DNA from: JACKJP01 sp050249695
GTDB taxonomy: Bacteria; Pseudomonadota; Alphaproteobacteria; Rhizobiales; Tepidamorphaceae
Direction: 5' to 3'
NCBI GenBank assembly: GCA_050249695.1
Contig: JBFWQA010000001.1
Span: forward strand, 558,001 to 622,000
Length of the DNA stretch: 64,000 bases
The notes under the pieces were generated by a model that saw nothing but the letters and a program-made list of their open reading frames with translations, was not told the origin of the DNA and did not search any database. The translations under genes were made by a program, and so were the position numbers. Below are positions 40,375 to 49,930 of this stretch, one piece after another (position 1 is the first letter of the stretch; every line of letters starts with the position of its first letter).

Positions 40375-42636
40375 ATGGGCAACACGCTGCAACCGACGGG
40401 CGGTATCGAACCGGTCAATCTGCGCGAGGCGCTCGAAGAGCGCTACCTCGCCTATGCGCTCTCCACAATCATGCACCGGGCGCTGCCCGACGTGCGCGAC
40501 GGGCTCAAGCCCGTCCATCGCCGGCTGCTCTATGCGATGCGTCTTCTCAAGCTTGACCCGGACGCCGGTTTCAAGAAATGCGCCCGCGTCGTCGGCGACG
40601 TCATCGGTAAATATCATCCGCATGGCGACCAGGCGGTATACGACGCGCTGGTGCGCCTCGCGCAGGATTTCGCGGTTCGCTATCCGCTCATTGAGGGGCA
40701 GGGCAATTTCGGCAATATCGACGGCGATAACGCCGCCGCCATGCGCTACACCGAGGCACGCCTCACCGCCGTCGCCCAGGCGCTGCTGGACGGCATCGAC
40801 GAGGACGCGGTCGATTTCCGCGAAACCTATGACGGCGAGGACAAGGAACCGATCGTCCTGCCGGGCGCCTTCCCGAACCTTCTGGCAAACGGTGCGACCG
40901 GCATCGCGGTGGGCATGGCCACATCCATCCCGCCGCACAACGCCGCCGAACTGTGCGACGTTGCGCTGGCGCTGATCGAGGATCGCGATACGCCCGTCGA
41001 CCGCCTGCTTGCCATGATGCCGGGGCCTGATTTTCCGACGGGCGGCACGATCGTCGAGCCCCGCCACGCCATACTCGAGGCCTATCGCACCGGGCGCGGC
41101 GGCTTTCGCGTCCGTGCGCGCTGGGACAAGGAAGAGACGGGGCGCGGCACCTACCAGATCGTCGTCACGGAAATCCCTTTCCAGGTACAGAAGTCTCGTC
41201 TGATCGAGAAGATCGCCGAACTGATGCTGGCGCGGAAGCTTCCCCTGCTTGCCGATATCCGCGACGAGTCGGCGGAGGATATCCGCCTCGTGCTGGAACC
41301 GAAGAGCCGGACGGTCGACCCGGTGATCCTGATGGAATCGCTCTTCCGCGTCACCGACCTTCAGACCCGCGTGCCGCTCAACATGAATGTCCTGTCGGGC
41401 GGCAAGGTGCCGAGCGTCATGGGGCTGGCGGAAGTGATGATCGCCTGGCTCGATCATCGCCGCGACGTGCTGCAGCGGCGCTCGCGCTTCCGCGTGGAAA
41501 AGATCGCTCACCGCCTCGAGGTCCTCGGCGGCTATCTCGTCGCCTATCTCAATCTCGACGAGGTGATCCGCATCATCCGCGAGGAGGATGAGCCCAAGCC
41601 GGCCCTTATCGCCGCCTTCGCCCTCACGGACGTGCAGGCCGAGGCGATCCTCAACATGCGCCTGCGCAGCCTGCGCCGGCTGGAAGAAATGGAGATCCGC
41701 CGCGAGCACGACGAACTGACCACCGAGAAGGCGGGTCTGGAGGCGCTGCTGGCCAGTCCGGCAAGACAGTGGAAGAAGATCGGCGCCGAGATCGCTGCGA
41801 TCCGCAAGACCTTCGGACCCGACACGGTGCTGGGCCGTCGCCGCACCGACTTCGCCGACGCGCCGGAAACCGGCGAGGCGGAGATTGTCGAGGCGATGAT
41901 CGAGCGCGAGCCGGTCACCATCGTCATTTCCGACAAGGGCTGGGTGCGCGCGCTGAGAGGCCACATGCAGGACCTCTCCACTGTCGCCTTCAAGAGCGAC
42001 GATCACCTGCGCTTCTCCATCCAGGCGCAGACGACCGACAAGCTCGTGCTGTTCGCCACCGATGGCCGTTTCTTCACCCTTGGCTGCGACAAGCTGCCGG
42101 GCGGGCGCGGCCATGGCGAGCCGCTGCGCCTGATGGTCGATCTTGGCGAGGATCAGGACATCGTCGGGGCCTTTGCCCACGATCCGGCCCGCCGCCTGCT
42201 GGTGGCGGGAAGCGACGGGCGCGGTTTCGTGCTGGAGGAAAGGGACGTCATCGCCATGACCCGCAAGGGCAAGCAGGCGCTGAATGTCGACGCGGGCGTC
42301 GAGGCGACGTTCTGCGTGGCGGCGGCGGGCGACATGGTGGCGGTGATCGGCGAGAACCGGAAACTGCTGCTGTTCCCGGCCGAGCAGGTGCCGGTCATGG
42401 CGCGGGGCAAGGGCGTCAGGCTGCAGCGCTACAAGGATGGCGGCACCGCCGATATCTGCTTCTTCAACCGCGCCGACGGCCTGTCATGGACCGATGCGGC
42501 GGGCCGCACGCACACGCGCAACATGGACGAGATGCGTGACTGGCTGGGCGACCGCGCCCAGGCGGGTCGCATGGCGCCGAACGGGTTTCCGAGAAACGGT
42601 CGCTTCGACGGCCGGCCCAGACAGGGACGGCAGTAG
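40375..42636 (+). CDS. parC: DNA topoisomerase IV subunit A
   Basis: 753 residues. The breakage-reunion domain starts LREALEERYLAYALSTIMHRALPDVRDGLKPVHRR (quoted in parts: YLAYALSTIMHRALPDV and RDGLKPVHRRLLY). The active-site Tyr is Tyr125 in NAAAMRYTEARL. LPGAFPNLLANGATGIAVGM follows. The C-terminal half (about 500-740) is a beta-pinwheel with degenerate GyrA-box-like repeats, and its lack of the canonical gyrase box favours ParC over GyrA. It decatenates daughter chromosomes. The stop lies 5 bases from the stop of the convergent bpt gene. Confidence 0.93.
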   Translation: MGNTLQPTGGIEPVNLREALEERYLAYALSTIMHRALPDVRDGLKPVHRRLLYAMRLLKLDPDAGFKKCARVVGDVIGKYHPHGDQAVYDALVRLAQDFAVRYPLIEGQGNFGNIDGDNAAAMRYTEARLTAVAQALLDGIDEDAVDFRETYDGEDKEPIVLPGAFPNLLANGATGIAVGMATSIPPHNAAELCDVALALIEDRDTPVDRLLAMMPGPDFPTGGTIVEPRHAILEAYRTGRGGFRVRARWDKEETGRGTYQIVVTEIPFQVQKSRLIEKIAELMLARKLPLLADIRDESAEDIRLVLEPKSRTVDPVILMESLFRVTDLQTRVPLNMNVLSGGKVPSVMGLAEVMIAWLDHRRDVLQRRSRFRVEKIAHRLEVLGGYLVAYLNLDEVIRIIREEDEPKPALIAAFALTDVQAEAILNMRLRSLRRLEEMEIRREHDELTTEKAGLEALLASPARQWKKIGAEIAAIRKTFGPDTVLGRRRTDFADAPETGEAEIVEAMIEREPVTIVISDKGWVRALRGHMQDLSTVAFKSDDHLRFSIQAQTTDKLVLFATDGRFFTLGCDKLPGGRGHGEPLRLMVDLGEDQDIVGAFAHDPARRLLVAGSDGRGFVLEERDVIAMTRKGKQALNVDAGVEATFCVAAAGDMVAVIGENRKLLLFPAEQVPVMARGKGVRLQRYKDGGTADICFFNRADGLSWTDAAGRTHTRNMDEMRDWLGDRAQAGRMAPNGFPRNGRFDGRPRQGRQ

Positions 42637-42641
42637 ACGAC

Positions 42642-43388
42642 CTAGTCCGTCACCCGCCAGCCGTCGGGCATCAGCCGTTCAAGGGGCCTGAAACGCGCCT
42701 TGTAGCCCATCTTCTGAGACCCATCGACGAGATAGCCCAGATAGAGAAAGGGCAGGCCCTCGCGGCGGGCCTTCATGATGTGGTCTATGATCATGAAGCT
42801 GCCCGGCGAACGGTCGGCGAGATCGGGATCGAAGAAGCTGTAGACCATCGACAGCCCGTCCGCGAGCCGGTCCGTCAGCGCGACGCCGACGAGCGGCCCT
42901 TCGCCACGGCCGGTAAAGGCGCTGTCGGGTCCGCGGCGGCGGTATTCGATCAGCCGGGTGTTCACATGCGTGTCCACCACCATCATGGCGTAGTCATGCA
43001 TGCTCATGTCGGCCATGCCGCCATCGGCGTGACGGGCGGCTAGGTAGTCGCGGAAGAGGGCGAACTGTTCGGAAGTCGGTTCCAGCGCGACATCGCCGCC
43101 GATGATGTCGGCGTTCGCCGAGAGGATCCGGCGCTGCCAGCGTGTCGGCGTCCACCTGTCGACGACGGTGCGCACCGAGACGCAGGCGCAGCAGTTCTCG
43201 CAGGCTGGCCGGTAGGCGATCGACTGGCTGCGCCGGAAGCCGCCCTGACTGAGGATGTCGTTGAGCGCGTCGGCCCTGTCGCCCGCAAGATGCGTGAACA
43301 CCTTCCGCTCCTCCTGCCCGTCGAGATACGGACAGGGGGCAGGGGCGGTGAGATAGAACTGCTGGGCGTCTCTGTTGATCTTCGTCAT
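42642..43388 (-). CDS. bpt: Aspartate/glutamate leucyltransferase
   Basis: 248 residues. It adds Leu from Leu-tRNA to proteins with N-terminal Asp or Glu, a bacterial N-degron step related to eukaryotic arginyltransferase. Motifs: QQFYLTAPAPCPYLDGQEER (shown to its limit), GFRRSQSIAYRPACENCCACVSVR with the family's Cys cluster (quoted as YRPACENCCACVSVR), FDPDLADRSPGSFMI, YLGYLVDGSQKMGYKARF and PLERL. Together with aat it gives this organism two leucylation routes to ClpS/ClpAP. Confidence 0.95.
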   Translation of the reverse strand: MTKINRDAQQFYLTAPAPCPYLDGQEERKVFTHLAGDRADALNDILSQGGFRRSQSIAYRPACENCCACVSVRTVVDRWTPTRWQRRILSANADIIGGDVALEPTSEQFALFRDYLAARHADGGMADMSMHDYAMMVVDTHVNTRLIEYRRRGPDSAFTGRGEGPLVGVALTDRLADGLSMVYSFFDPDLADRSPGSFMIIDHIMKARREGLPFLYLGYLVDGSQKMGYKARFRPLERLMPDGWRVTD

Positions 43389-43403
43389 CGAGTCGGTGCC
43401 GGT

Positions 43404-45221
43404 TCAAATTCCATAATACCACTTCACGGCGCAGGTGTAGACAACCCACAATATGAATACGAGCGGCGCCCCTGCGCGCATGAAGTCGCCGAATGTGTAG
43501 TGACCGGGCGCCATCACCAGAAGGTTCGTCTGATATCCGATGGGCGTCGCGAACGAACAATTGGTGGCGAGGATCACCGTTATCAACCATATCATCGGCG
43601 AAACGCCGGTCTGCGTGGCCAGTTGCAGCGCGATCGGCGTGAACAGCGCGGCGGCCGCATTGTTGCTGAGGACGTTGGTCATCAGCGCGACCAGCAGGAA
43701 GAAGCCTGAAAGCTGCATCGTGGCGCTGGCGCCGTCCATCCAGCCGATCAGCGTATGGGCGATCGCCGCCGCCGCGCCGGTCGCCTCCATCGGCACCGCC
43801 ATGGCGAGCGACGAGCCGACGAGCAGGAACAGGCGCCGGTCGAAGGCGCGCGCCATCTGCCGCACGTTCAAAACGCCCAGCAGCACCATCGCGGCCGCCC
43901 CCGCCACGGCGCTGACGACGATCGGCAGCAGACCGGTCGCGGCGGCGGCGACGACGGCGAGAAAAATCGCCAGCGCCTGCTTGCCCTTCGGGGCGGCCTC
44001 GATCTCCGAGCGCGACCATTCCATCAGCACGATATCGCGATCCGCGCGCAGCGCCCGCATTTCGGCGTTGCTGCCGCCGATCAGCAGCACGTCGCCCGCT
44101 TCGAGGCGGATATTGTTGATCCGCGAGCGGATCATCCGGCTGTGCCGCTGGACGCCCAGCACCACGCATCCCGTGACGCCGTAGAGCCCCGACTGCTCGA
44201 TCGGCTGGCCGACCATGCGCGAGCCGGGCGCGATCATCGCCTCGGCGAGGACGAGCGTGCTTTCGCGGCTCGATTCGCCGTCGCCTTCGAGCAGCGACGA
44301 GATCAGCCGGGAATCCCCCCGTATCGCTTCGGTCAGGACCGCGCGCGTGGCGGCGACCAGAACGACGTCGCGGGCACGGATTTTTTCTTCGTCGAATGGC
44401 GGCAGGATCGCATGCTCGCCGCGCTGTATCATCAGCACCGTCATATTCTTCAGCGCGGGAAACATGCCCGCTGTCGCCGTCGCGCCCTCGAATGGATGCC
44501 CGCTGCCGATGGTCAGTTCGGCGATGAACTGATGCGACTGGGAGGGTCCGCGCATCGCCTGCGCCATCGACGCCCTGTCCGGCAGCAGGCGCGGGGCGAC
44601 AAACAGCACGTAGAGCCCGCCCACGGCCGCCAGCACGATGGCGATCGGGGTCATGGAGAAGAAGCCGAGTAGCGGCTGGCCGAGCGCCGTGGCCGTCCCG
44701 GCGACGATAAGGTTGGTCGACGAGCCGACCAGCGTCGTCATCCCGCCGAGAATGGTGATGAAGCTCAGGGGCATCATGACACGGCTGGCGGAGATGCGCC
44801 CCTTCGATGCAACGGCCGCAAGGATCGGCAGCATCAGCACGACGACGGGCGTATTGTTCATGAACGCGCTGACGAAGGCGGTCGCGACGAGCAGGATCGC
44901 GATGGTCACGCGTGGCGAGCCGCCGATCGCGGAGGCCGTGCCGGCAACGTTTTCCAGGGCGCCGGATCGCACCAGCCCATGCCCGACGACCAGCAGCGAC
45001 ATGACGGTGACGAGGGCGGGGTTGGCGAAACCGGCCAGCAGACTTTCGGGCGTGACCACCGGCTCGCCGGCCGCGTCATGCAGCGGATAGATCTGGAAGA
45101 CGAGCAGCAGCGCGGCGACGACGCCGATGGCGGTCGCCTCGAGCGGAATGCGCTCCTCGAACGCATAGGCGACGATGGCCACCGCGATCAGGATGAGAGT
45201 GAAAGTGATATGAAAGTCCAT
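43404..45221 (-). CDS. SLC13/DASS-family permease with two TrkA-C domains
   Basis: 605 residues. Five or six helices at the N-terminus (to about 205) include ALVTVMSLLVVGHGLVRSG and NNTPVVVLMLPIL, the family's SNT-like motif. A central cytoplasmic part (about 215-390) holds two TrkA-C/RCK-C domains (ELTIGSGHPFEGATA; MIAPGSRMVGQPIEQSG). The remaining helices include LSNNAAAALFTPIALQL and PIGYQTNLLVMAPGHY. It should carry anions such as sulfate or dicarboxylates with sodium or protons, and the TrkA-C domains may gate it by ligand binding. The substrate is not set by sequence. Confidence 0.9.
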   Translation of the reverse strand: MDFHITFTLILIAVAIVAYAFEERIPLEATAIGVVAALLLVFQIYPLHDAAGEPVVTPESLLAGFANPALVTVMSLLVVGHGLVRSGALENVAGTASAIGGSPRVTIAILLVATAFVSAFMNNTPVVVLMLPILAAVASKGRISASRVMMPLSFITILGGMTTLVGSSTNLIVAGTATALGQPLLGFFSMTPIAIVLAAVGGLYVLFVAPRLLPDRASMAQAMRGPSQSHQFIAELTIGSGHPFEGATATAGMFPALKNMTVLMIQRGEHAILPPFDEEKIRARDVVLVAATRAVLTEAIRGDSRLISSLLEGDGESSRESTLVLAEAMIAPGSRMVGQPIEQSGLYGVTGCVVLGVQRHSRMIRSRINNIRLEAGDVLLIGGSNAEMRALRADRDIVLMEWSRSEIEAAPKGKQALAIFLAVVAAAATGLLPIVVSAVAGAAAMVLLGVLNVRQMARAFDRRLFLLVGSSLAMAVPMEATGAAAAIAHTLIGWMDGASATMQLSGFFLLVALMTNVLSNNAAAALFTPIALQLATQTGVSPMIWLITVILATNCSFATPIGYQTNLLVMAPGHYTFGDFMRAGAPLVFILWVVYTCAVKWYYGI

Positions 45222-45361
45222 GCGCCGCCCGATGATTTGCCGCGGCGGGCACGATGCCGCCGCCGGCGGTGCCGGGCTAAGCCGGCCGCGGGAAATTCAC
45301 ACGGAAAGGACGCGCGTGCAACGGGGCTGGTCGCCACCGGCCGGACGGGCAGGGCGACGGC

Positions 45362-45835
45362 TCAGTCAGGCTTGTTGATCACGACAGTGCCGCAGATGAG
45401 GTCCTGCAACAGACGCTTGCGTCTGTTGAAGAGGGCGACGAGCAGCACGAAAGGCGTGAGGAAAGCTATGGAGAAGTAGAAGACCAGCGCATGCGCCACG
45501 GCGAGGAGGGGATAGATCGGCGCGCCATAGGTCGTGCGCATCTCCAGCCCCATCATCCGCATGCCGACGGTTGCCGAGTTACGCCCGCCCAGCGTCAGCG
45601 CGGTGTAGCCAAGGCCGGAAATCGGATAGACCAGCGCCAGCAGCGGCATGGCGAGCCCGAATGTCATGAGGCCGAGCGCGAAAAAGATCACCGACAGCAC
45701 GATCATGATCGCGATGATAATGGCGGCATCGACGAGGAAAGCGAGCGTGCGCCGCGACAGGACGCCATCGAAGAGATATCCCATCGAACTGCCCTGATAG
45801 ACGTCGCCGCGATCGGGCTGCTGCCATTCGCTCAT
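45362..45835 (-). CDS. RDD-family membrane protein
   Basis: 157 residues. The RDD core has VLSRRTLAFLVDAAIIIAIM, with the Arg-Asp spacing that names the family, and GGRNSATVGMRMMGLEMRT near the middle. About three membrane helices lie at 35-60, 65-90 and 115-140, and a basic tail follows (LFNRRKRLLQDL). The function of this branch is unknown; some RDD proteins are sodium/proton antiporters. It lies between hemB and the permease on the same strand. Confidence 0.87.
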   Translation of the reverse strand: MSEWQQPDRGDVYQGSSMGYLFDGVLSRRTLAFLVDAAIIIAIMIVLSVIFFALGLMTFGLAMPLLALVYPISGLGYTALTLGGRNSATVGMRMMGLEMRTTYGAPIYPLLAVAHALVFYFSIAFLTPFVLLVALFNRRKRLLQDLICGTVVINKPD

Positions 45836-45918
45836 TTTTGCCTTCGCGCCTCCCGGCCTGAATCGATCTTTGAATTGGTGACGACAAGACGTTGTTTCAA
45901 TGGGCCTTCAGCGGCGGC

Positions 45919-46926
45919 TTAAGCCAGTATTTCGGCAAGCTCCGGCGCGAAGTATGTCAGCACGCCGTCGCAGCCGGCGCGGCGGAACGCTGTCAGCATC
46001 TCGATCAGCGCACGCTCGCGGTCGAGAATGCCGGCGGTCATCGCAGTTGCCATCATCGCGTATTCGCCCGAGACCTGATAGGCGAAGGTCGGCACGCGGA
46101 ACGTCTCCTTCACCCGGCAGACGATGTCCAGATACGGCATGCCCGGCTTCACCATCACCATGTCGGCGCCTTCCGCGATATCGAGCGCGACCTCGCGCAG
46201 CGCCTCGTCGGTGTTGGCGAAGTCCATCTGATAGGTCTTCTTGTCGCCGATCAGCGTCGCCGAAGAACCGACGGCGTCGCGGAACGGGCCATAGAAGCAG
46301 GAGGCGTATTTGGCCGAATAGGCCATGATCAGCGTGTCGTGATAGGTCTGCGCCTCCAGCGCGGTGCGGATAGCGCCGACCCGCCCGTCCATCATGTCGG
46401 ACGGCGCGACGATATCGCAGCCGGCGGCGGCCTGAACCAGCGCCTGACGCACGAGCACCTCGACGGATTCGTCATTGGCGATGCGCCCGTCGATAATCAG
46501 CCCGTCATGTCCGTGATCGGTATAGGGGTCGAGCGCGACATCGGCCATGACGCCGATCTCCGGCACTTCCTTCTTGATGGCGCGGATCGCCCGGCAGGTC
46601 AGGTTTTCGGGATTGAAGCTCTCGCTGCCGCCCGCGTCGCGCAGGGAGCGCGGCGTATTGGGAAATACCGCGATCGCGGGAATGCCGAGCCCCGCCGCCC
46701 TTTCCGCCATCCGCACGGCCTCATCGACGGACAGGCGGTCGACACCCGGCATCGTCGGCACCGGTTCGCGCGGCGTATCGCCTTCCTGAACGAAAATCGG
46801 CCAGATCAGATTGCCCGTCGAAATGTCCGTCTCGCGCACGAGGCGACGGACCCATTCGGCGCGCCGGTTCCGTCGCAGCCTGGTTGCCGGCATGCCCGCG
46901 CCCGCCGTCCAGTCCCTTGGGTTCAT
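45919..46926 (-). CDS. hemB: Porphobilinogen synthase (delta-aminolevulinate dehydratase)
   Basis: 335 residues. It condenses two 5-aminolevulinate molecules to porphobilinogen for heme, and for the B12 that NrdJ in this window needs. Motifs: NLIWPIFVQEGD, GVMADVALDPYTDHGHDG (metal site lacking the zinc cysteines, so of the magnesium type), MMDGRVGAIR, MAYSAKYASCFYGPFRDA with one Schiff-base Lys, and MVKPGMPYLDI with the second. The ATG at 46926 fits the usual N-terminus. It is divergent from the DUF6163 gene. Confidence 0.95.
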   Translation of the reverse strand: MNPRDWTAGAGMPATRLRRNRRAEWVRRLVRETDISTGNLIWPIFVQEGDTPREPVPTMPGVDRLSVDEAVRMAERAAGLGIPAIAVFPNTPRSLRDAGGSESFNPENLTCRAIRAIKKEVPEIGVMADVALDPYTDHGHDGLIIDGRIANDESVEVLVRQALVQAAAGCDIVAPSDMMDGRVGAIRTALEAQTYHDTLIMAYSAKYASCFYGPFRDAVGSSATLIGDKKTYQMDFANTDEALREVALDIAEGADMVMVKPGMPYLDIVCRVKETFRVPTFAYQVSGEYAMMATAMTAGILDRERALIEMLTAFRRAGCDGVLTYFAPELAEILA

Positions 46927-47128
46927 GTCGTTCCCCTTAAAGGTTGCGTCCGCGCCGACCGGGGAAGGCGCGCCGTGGACTTAGCATGCCCTGAAACCGC
47001 TTCAAAGCGCATGGCGCCGCGCGCGGCCGCTTCGACGGCAAGGTTGAGTGCGCGGACATGGAAGGATAGGTTTGCCGCCGGAAGCGCCCGGTCTGAAAGC
47101 CGCGCGCCTGGTCTGGAAGAGGTAGCCG

Positions 47129-47557
47129 ATGGTTCTGCGTCTGATCCGGGAACAGGCATGGGCGCCCCGCATCCTGGTCTATTATCTGCGGGTGCTCGGC
47201 ATGATCATGCTCGTGCGCGCGCTCTTTCACTGGATGGGCGTGCTCGGCATGGAGACGGTCTTCTCTTCCCCGTTTCTTGACATGACGCTTTCCTGGCAGA
47301 TCATGACCGTCTATTTCGCCGCGCTCGACGCCATCGCGGCGGTCGGCCTGTGGTTCGGCGCCGTGTGGGGCGTCGCCGGTTTTCTCTTCGCCGCCGTCAC
47401 CGAGGTCGTGATGCACTGGATCTTCCCCGACATATTCGGGACCAACCAGACCGCCGTCGTCTTCGATATCGTATCGGTGACGATCTACATCCTTCTGGCA
47501 TGGTGGGCGGGCACGCCGGAAAACATCGGCGAACTCCTGCGTCTTCCACCTGAGTAA
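47129..47557 (+). CDS. DUF6163-type four-helix membrane protein
   Basis: 142 residues. Four hydrophobic helices lie at about 14-34, 52-78, 82-100 and 110-128, with conserved-looking polar positions (VRALFHWMGVLGME, LDAIAAVGLWFGAVWG). I recognise it as the small inner-membrane protein found next to ldtR in many Hyphomicrobiales, placed in DUF6163; the family number is from memory. Function is unknown. A perfect 11-bp hairpin follows the gene, so it is probably transcribed alone. Confidence 0.8.
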   Translation: MVLRLIREQAWAPRILVYYLRVLGMIMLVRALFHWMGVLGMETVFSSPFLDMTLSWQIMTVYFAALDAIAAVGLWFGAVWGVAGFLFAAVTEVVMHWIFPDIFGTNQTAVVFDIVSVTIYILLAWWAGTPENIGELLRLPPE

Positions 47558-47580
47558 ATGGAATGTGAAAAAATGAATCG

Positions 47581-47609
47581 ATGACGCCGCGCCGCCCGCG
47601 CGGCGTCAT
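47581..47609 (+). terminator. Hairpin terminator after the DUF6163 gene
   Basis: A perfect 11-bp stem (ATGACGCCGCG / CGCGGCGTCAT) with a seven-base loop lies 24 bases after the stop. A short TTTT run comes 7-8 bases later rather than at once, so it is a somewhat irregular terminator. Confidence 0.7.
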
Positions 47610-47801
47610 CGCCCGTATTTTCCCGTGATTGCGGGCCCGCGGCGATGTGCGTTCGCAATTGTTCCCGCCCTGTTCAGAATCGATTAATTGCGAATCTTCA
47701 GAGGCATTTAATGCTGCCTTTTAAGCGACTTTTAGGATGCCCCGCCTAATCTCCATCATCAATGTGGGGATACACCACGACAACAGATGGAAGGCTAGAA
47801 T

Positions 47802-48311
47802 ATGGGTGGACTGGGACAGTCCGCGGCCGCCGCGCGGCCGATGGAAGAGGCGGAACTCAAGCCGCGTTATCTGGAATCGCTGACGCTGGTTGAGCGTCTG
47901 CATCGCCGGCTGCTGGATGTCGTCAAGGACGAGTTCGATCGGCTGGAATGGAAGGACATCAACGCCGTCCAGGCGCTGCTGCTCTTCAATATCGGCGACA
48001 GTGAACTGACGGCCGGCGAGCTGCGCACCCGCGGCTACTATCTCGGCTCGAACGTCTCGTACAACCTTAAGAAGCTGGTCGATATGGGCTATGTCCATCA
48101 TCAGCGCTCTTCGGTCGACCGCCGCGCCGTGCAGATCAAGCTGACGCCGAAAGGACACGAGGTCCGCGAGGTCATCGACGAGCTTTACGACCGCCAGTTG
48201 AAAGCCATCGAGAAGGTCGGCGGCCTCGGCCGCGGCGAGTTCGACGCGATCAACACCGCGTTGCAGAAGCTGGAGCGTTTCTGGACCGATCACATTCTCT
48301 ACCGGTTGTAA
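47802..48311 (+). CDS. ldtR: MarR-family transcriptional regulator LdtR
   Basis: 169 residues. A winged-helix MarR fold: dimerisation helices at the ends, recognition helix in GYYLGSNVSYNLKKLVDMGY and the wing at HHQRSSVDRRAVQIKLT. In Sinorhizobium and Liberibacter, LdtR activates the L,D-transpeptidase gene ldtP and osmotic-tolerance genes, and its ligand-binding pocket is a known drug target. An L,D-transpeptidase gene follows 278 bases downstream, supporting the call. The sequence TAATGCyGCC occurs upstream of both genes (47709 and 48430). Confidence 0.9.
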   Translation: MGGLGQSAAAARPMEEAELKPRYLESLTLVERLHRRLLDVVKDEFDRLEWKDINAVQALLLFNIGDSELTAGELRTRGYYLGSNVSYNLKKLVDMGYVHHQRSSVDRRAVQIKLTPKGHEVREVIDELYDRQLKAIEKVGGLGRGEFDAINTALQKLERFWTDHILYRL

Positions 48312-48337
48312 GACCCGCAACCGATCACGCGATTGTC

Positions 48338-48367
48338 AAAGCCTCCGGTGGATCGCCGGGGGCTTTT
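48338..48367 (+). terminator. Rho-independent terminator of ldtR
   Basis: AAAGCCTCCGG, loop TGGATCG, CCGGGGGCTTTTT: a stem of about 11 bp with one mismatch, ending in five T residues, 27 bases after the ldtR stop. Confidence 0.85.
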
Positions 48368-48589
48368 TCGCGTTATGCGGCCGCCCGGACGTGCGGCAAA
48401 AAAGTTCCGGCAGGGTTGAACCGTCGCCATAATGCCGCCATGTGCGCCTGCTGTTGAGACTTTGTTGTTGGATGCCGGTCAACCGTGTTAAAACTACAGT
48501 CACCGAAATGTCCGACATTGATTTGAATTCGGATCGGCCGGCCGACGGTTCGGGCCGTCGGGGCACCTTGCCGATCCGGCGGGTGCCTC

Positions 48590-49879
48590 ATGGATGACGC
48601 CAAGCGAAAGACCTTGAAAATGATGACGACTCGCCGCCAGTTCTCCCGTCTAGCTCTCGCAGCCCTCGCATCGGGCACGGCGCTTGCGTCGGGCGGTGCC
48701 TTTGCGCAGGGCATCAATCTGGCCGCCACTATCGATCCGAACGGCGCTAATTGGGGGCAGGGCTTCGATCCGTCCAGCAAGACGATTTCGTTCGATGTCG
48801 ATTCGCATACCCCCATCGCTTCGCCCTCCACGATCGGCAACATCCAGTATGCCCTCGACAGCTACACGCGCATGGCACAGGCGGGCGGCTGGCCCAAGGT
48901 GCCTGATGCCGAGACGCTGCGCATCGGCCAGCGCGGCCCGGCAATATCGGTGCTGCGTCAGCGGCTGGCCGCGACAGGTGATATCGCCAGCGAGGCCGGG
49001 ATCGGCGATACGTTCGATACGTTCGTCCAGGCTGCGGTCGTCCGCTTTCAGACCCGCCACGGCATCCTCGCCGACGGCATCGTGTCGACCCAGACCTTCC
49101 ATGAGCTGAATGTGCCGGTCGAGCAGCGGATCGAACAGCTGCGCGTCAACGCGGCACGGTTGCAGGAACTCGGAATCGATCTCGGCGAACGCTACATCAT
49201 GGTCAATATCCCCGGCGCGCAGATCGAGGTCGTCGAACAGGGCCGGGTCGTGCAGCGCCACACCGCGATCGTCGGCAAGGTCGACAGGCCGTCGCCGCTG
49301 CTGACCAGCAAGATCTCCGAGATCAATTTCAATCCCTACTGGAATGCGCCTGAATCCATCGTGCGCCGGGACATCATCCCGAAGATGCAGGAGGATCCGG
49401 AATATCTCTCCAAGTTCAATATCCGCGTCTACGACCAGCAAGGCAACGAACTGCAGCCGGAGACGGTCGACTGGAATACGGTCGATTCCACGAAGATATT
49501 GCTTCGCCAGGATCCGGGCGACGTGAATTCCATGGGATTCATGAAGATCAATTTCCCCAACAAGCACGCGGTGTATATGCACGACACGCCCTCGCAGGAG
49601 CTGTTCGGCACCAACGGCCGCTTCTACAGCTCCGGCTGCGTGCGCGTGCAGAACATCCGCGAACTGGCCGCATGGATTCTCCAGCCCAACGGCGAGTGGC
49701 CGCGCAGCCGCATCGATCAGGTGATCCGTTCCGGGGAGCGTCTCGACGTACCGGTCGAAAGCCGTCCGTCCCTGTATTTTGCCTATGTGACAGCCTGGGT
49801 TACGGACGACGGAATGGTCAATTTCCGACCCGATATCTACAACCGCGATGCGGCGGGCCTTCTGGCGAACGACACCTGA
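48590..49879 (+). CDS. ldtP: L,D-transpeptidase
   Basis: 429 residues. The N-terminus has a twin-arginine-like signal (TTRRQFSRLALAALASG, about 13-29), so export may be by Tat. A peptidoglycan-binding domain (about 105-175; RIGQRGPAISVLRQRL, FQTRHGILADGIV) precedes the YkuD catalytic domain (about 200-395). YMHDTPSQELF supplies a His and YSSGCVRVQN holds catalytic Cys350. It forms 3-3 cross-links or attaches proteins to peptidoglycan in the periplasm. A 7-bp hairpin at 48542-48561 ends 28 bases before the ATG and might limit ribosome access. ldtR lies directly upstream. Confidence 0.93.
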   Translation: MDDAKRKTLKMMTTRRQFSRLALAALASGTALASGGAFAQGINLAATIDPNGANWGQGFDPSSKTISFDVDSHTPIASPSTIGNIQYALDSYTRMAQAGGWPKVPDAETLRIGQRGPAISVLRQRLAATGDIASEAGIGDTFDTFVQAAVVRFQTRHGILADGIVSTQTFHELNVPVEQRIEQLRVNAARLQELGIDLGERYIMVNIPGAQIEVVEQGRVVQRHTAIVGKVDRPSPLLTSKISEINFNPYWNAPESIVRRDIIPKMQEDPEYLSKFNIRVYDQQGNELQPETVDWNTVDSTKILLRQDPGDVNSMGFMKINFPNKHAVYMHDTPSQELFGTNGRFYSSGCVRVQNIRELAAWILQPNGEWPRSRIDQVIRSGERLDVPVESRPSLYFAYVTAWVTDDGMVNFRPDIYNRDAAGLLANDT

Positions 49880-49930
49880 GCAACCCGAATCGATGGCGCC
49901 GGCCGGCGGGCTCGGATACGATTTCGCGCC

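Noticed and set aside
39538..42180. 880-codon minus-strand frame opposite recO and parC
   Set aside because: Same artefact; it spans several real genes and has no family features or ribosome site.
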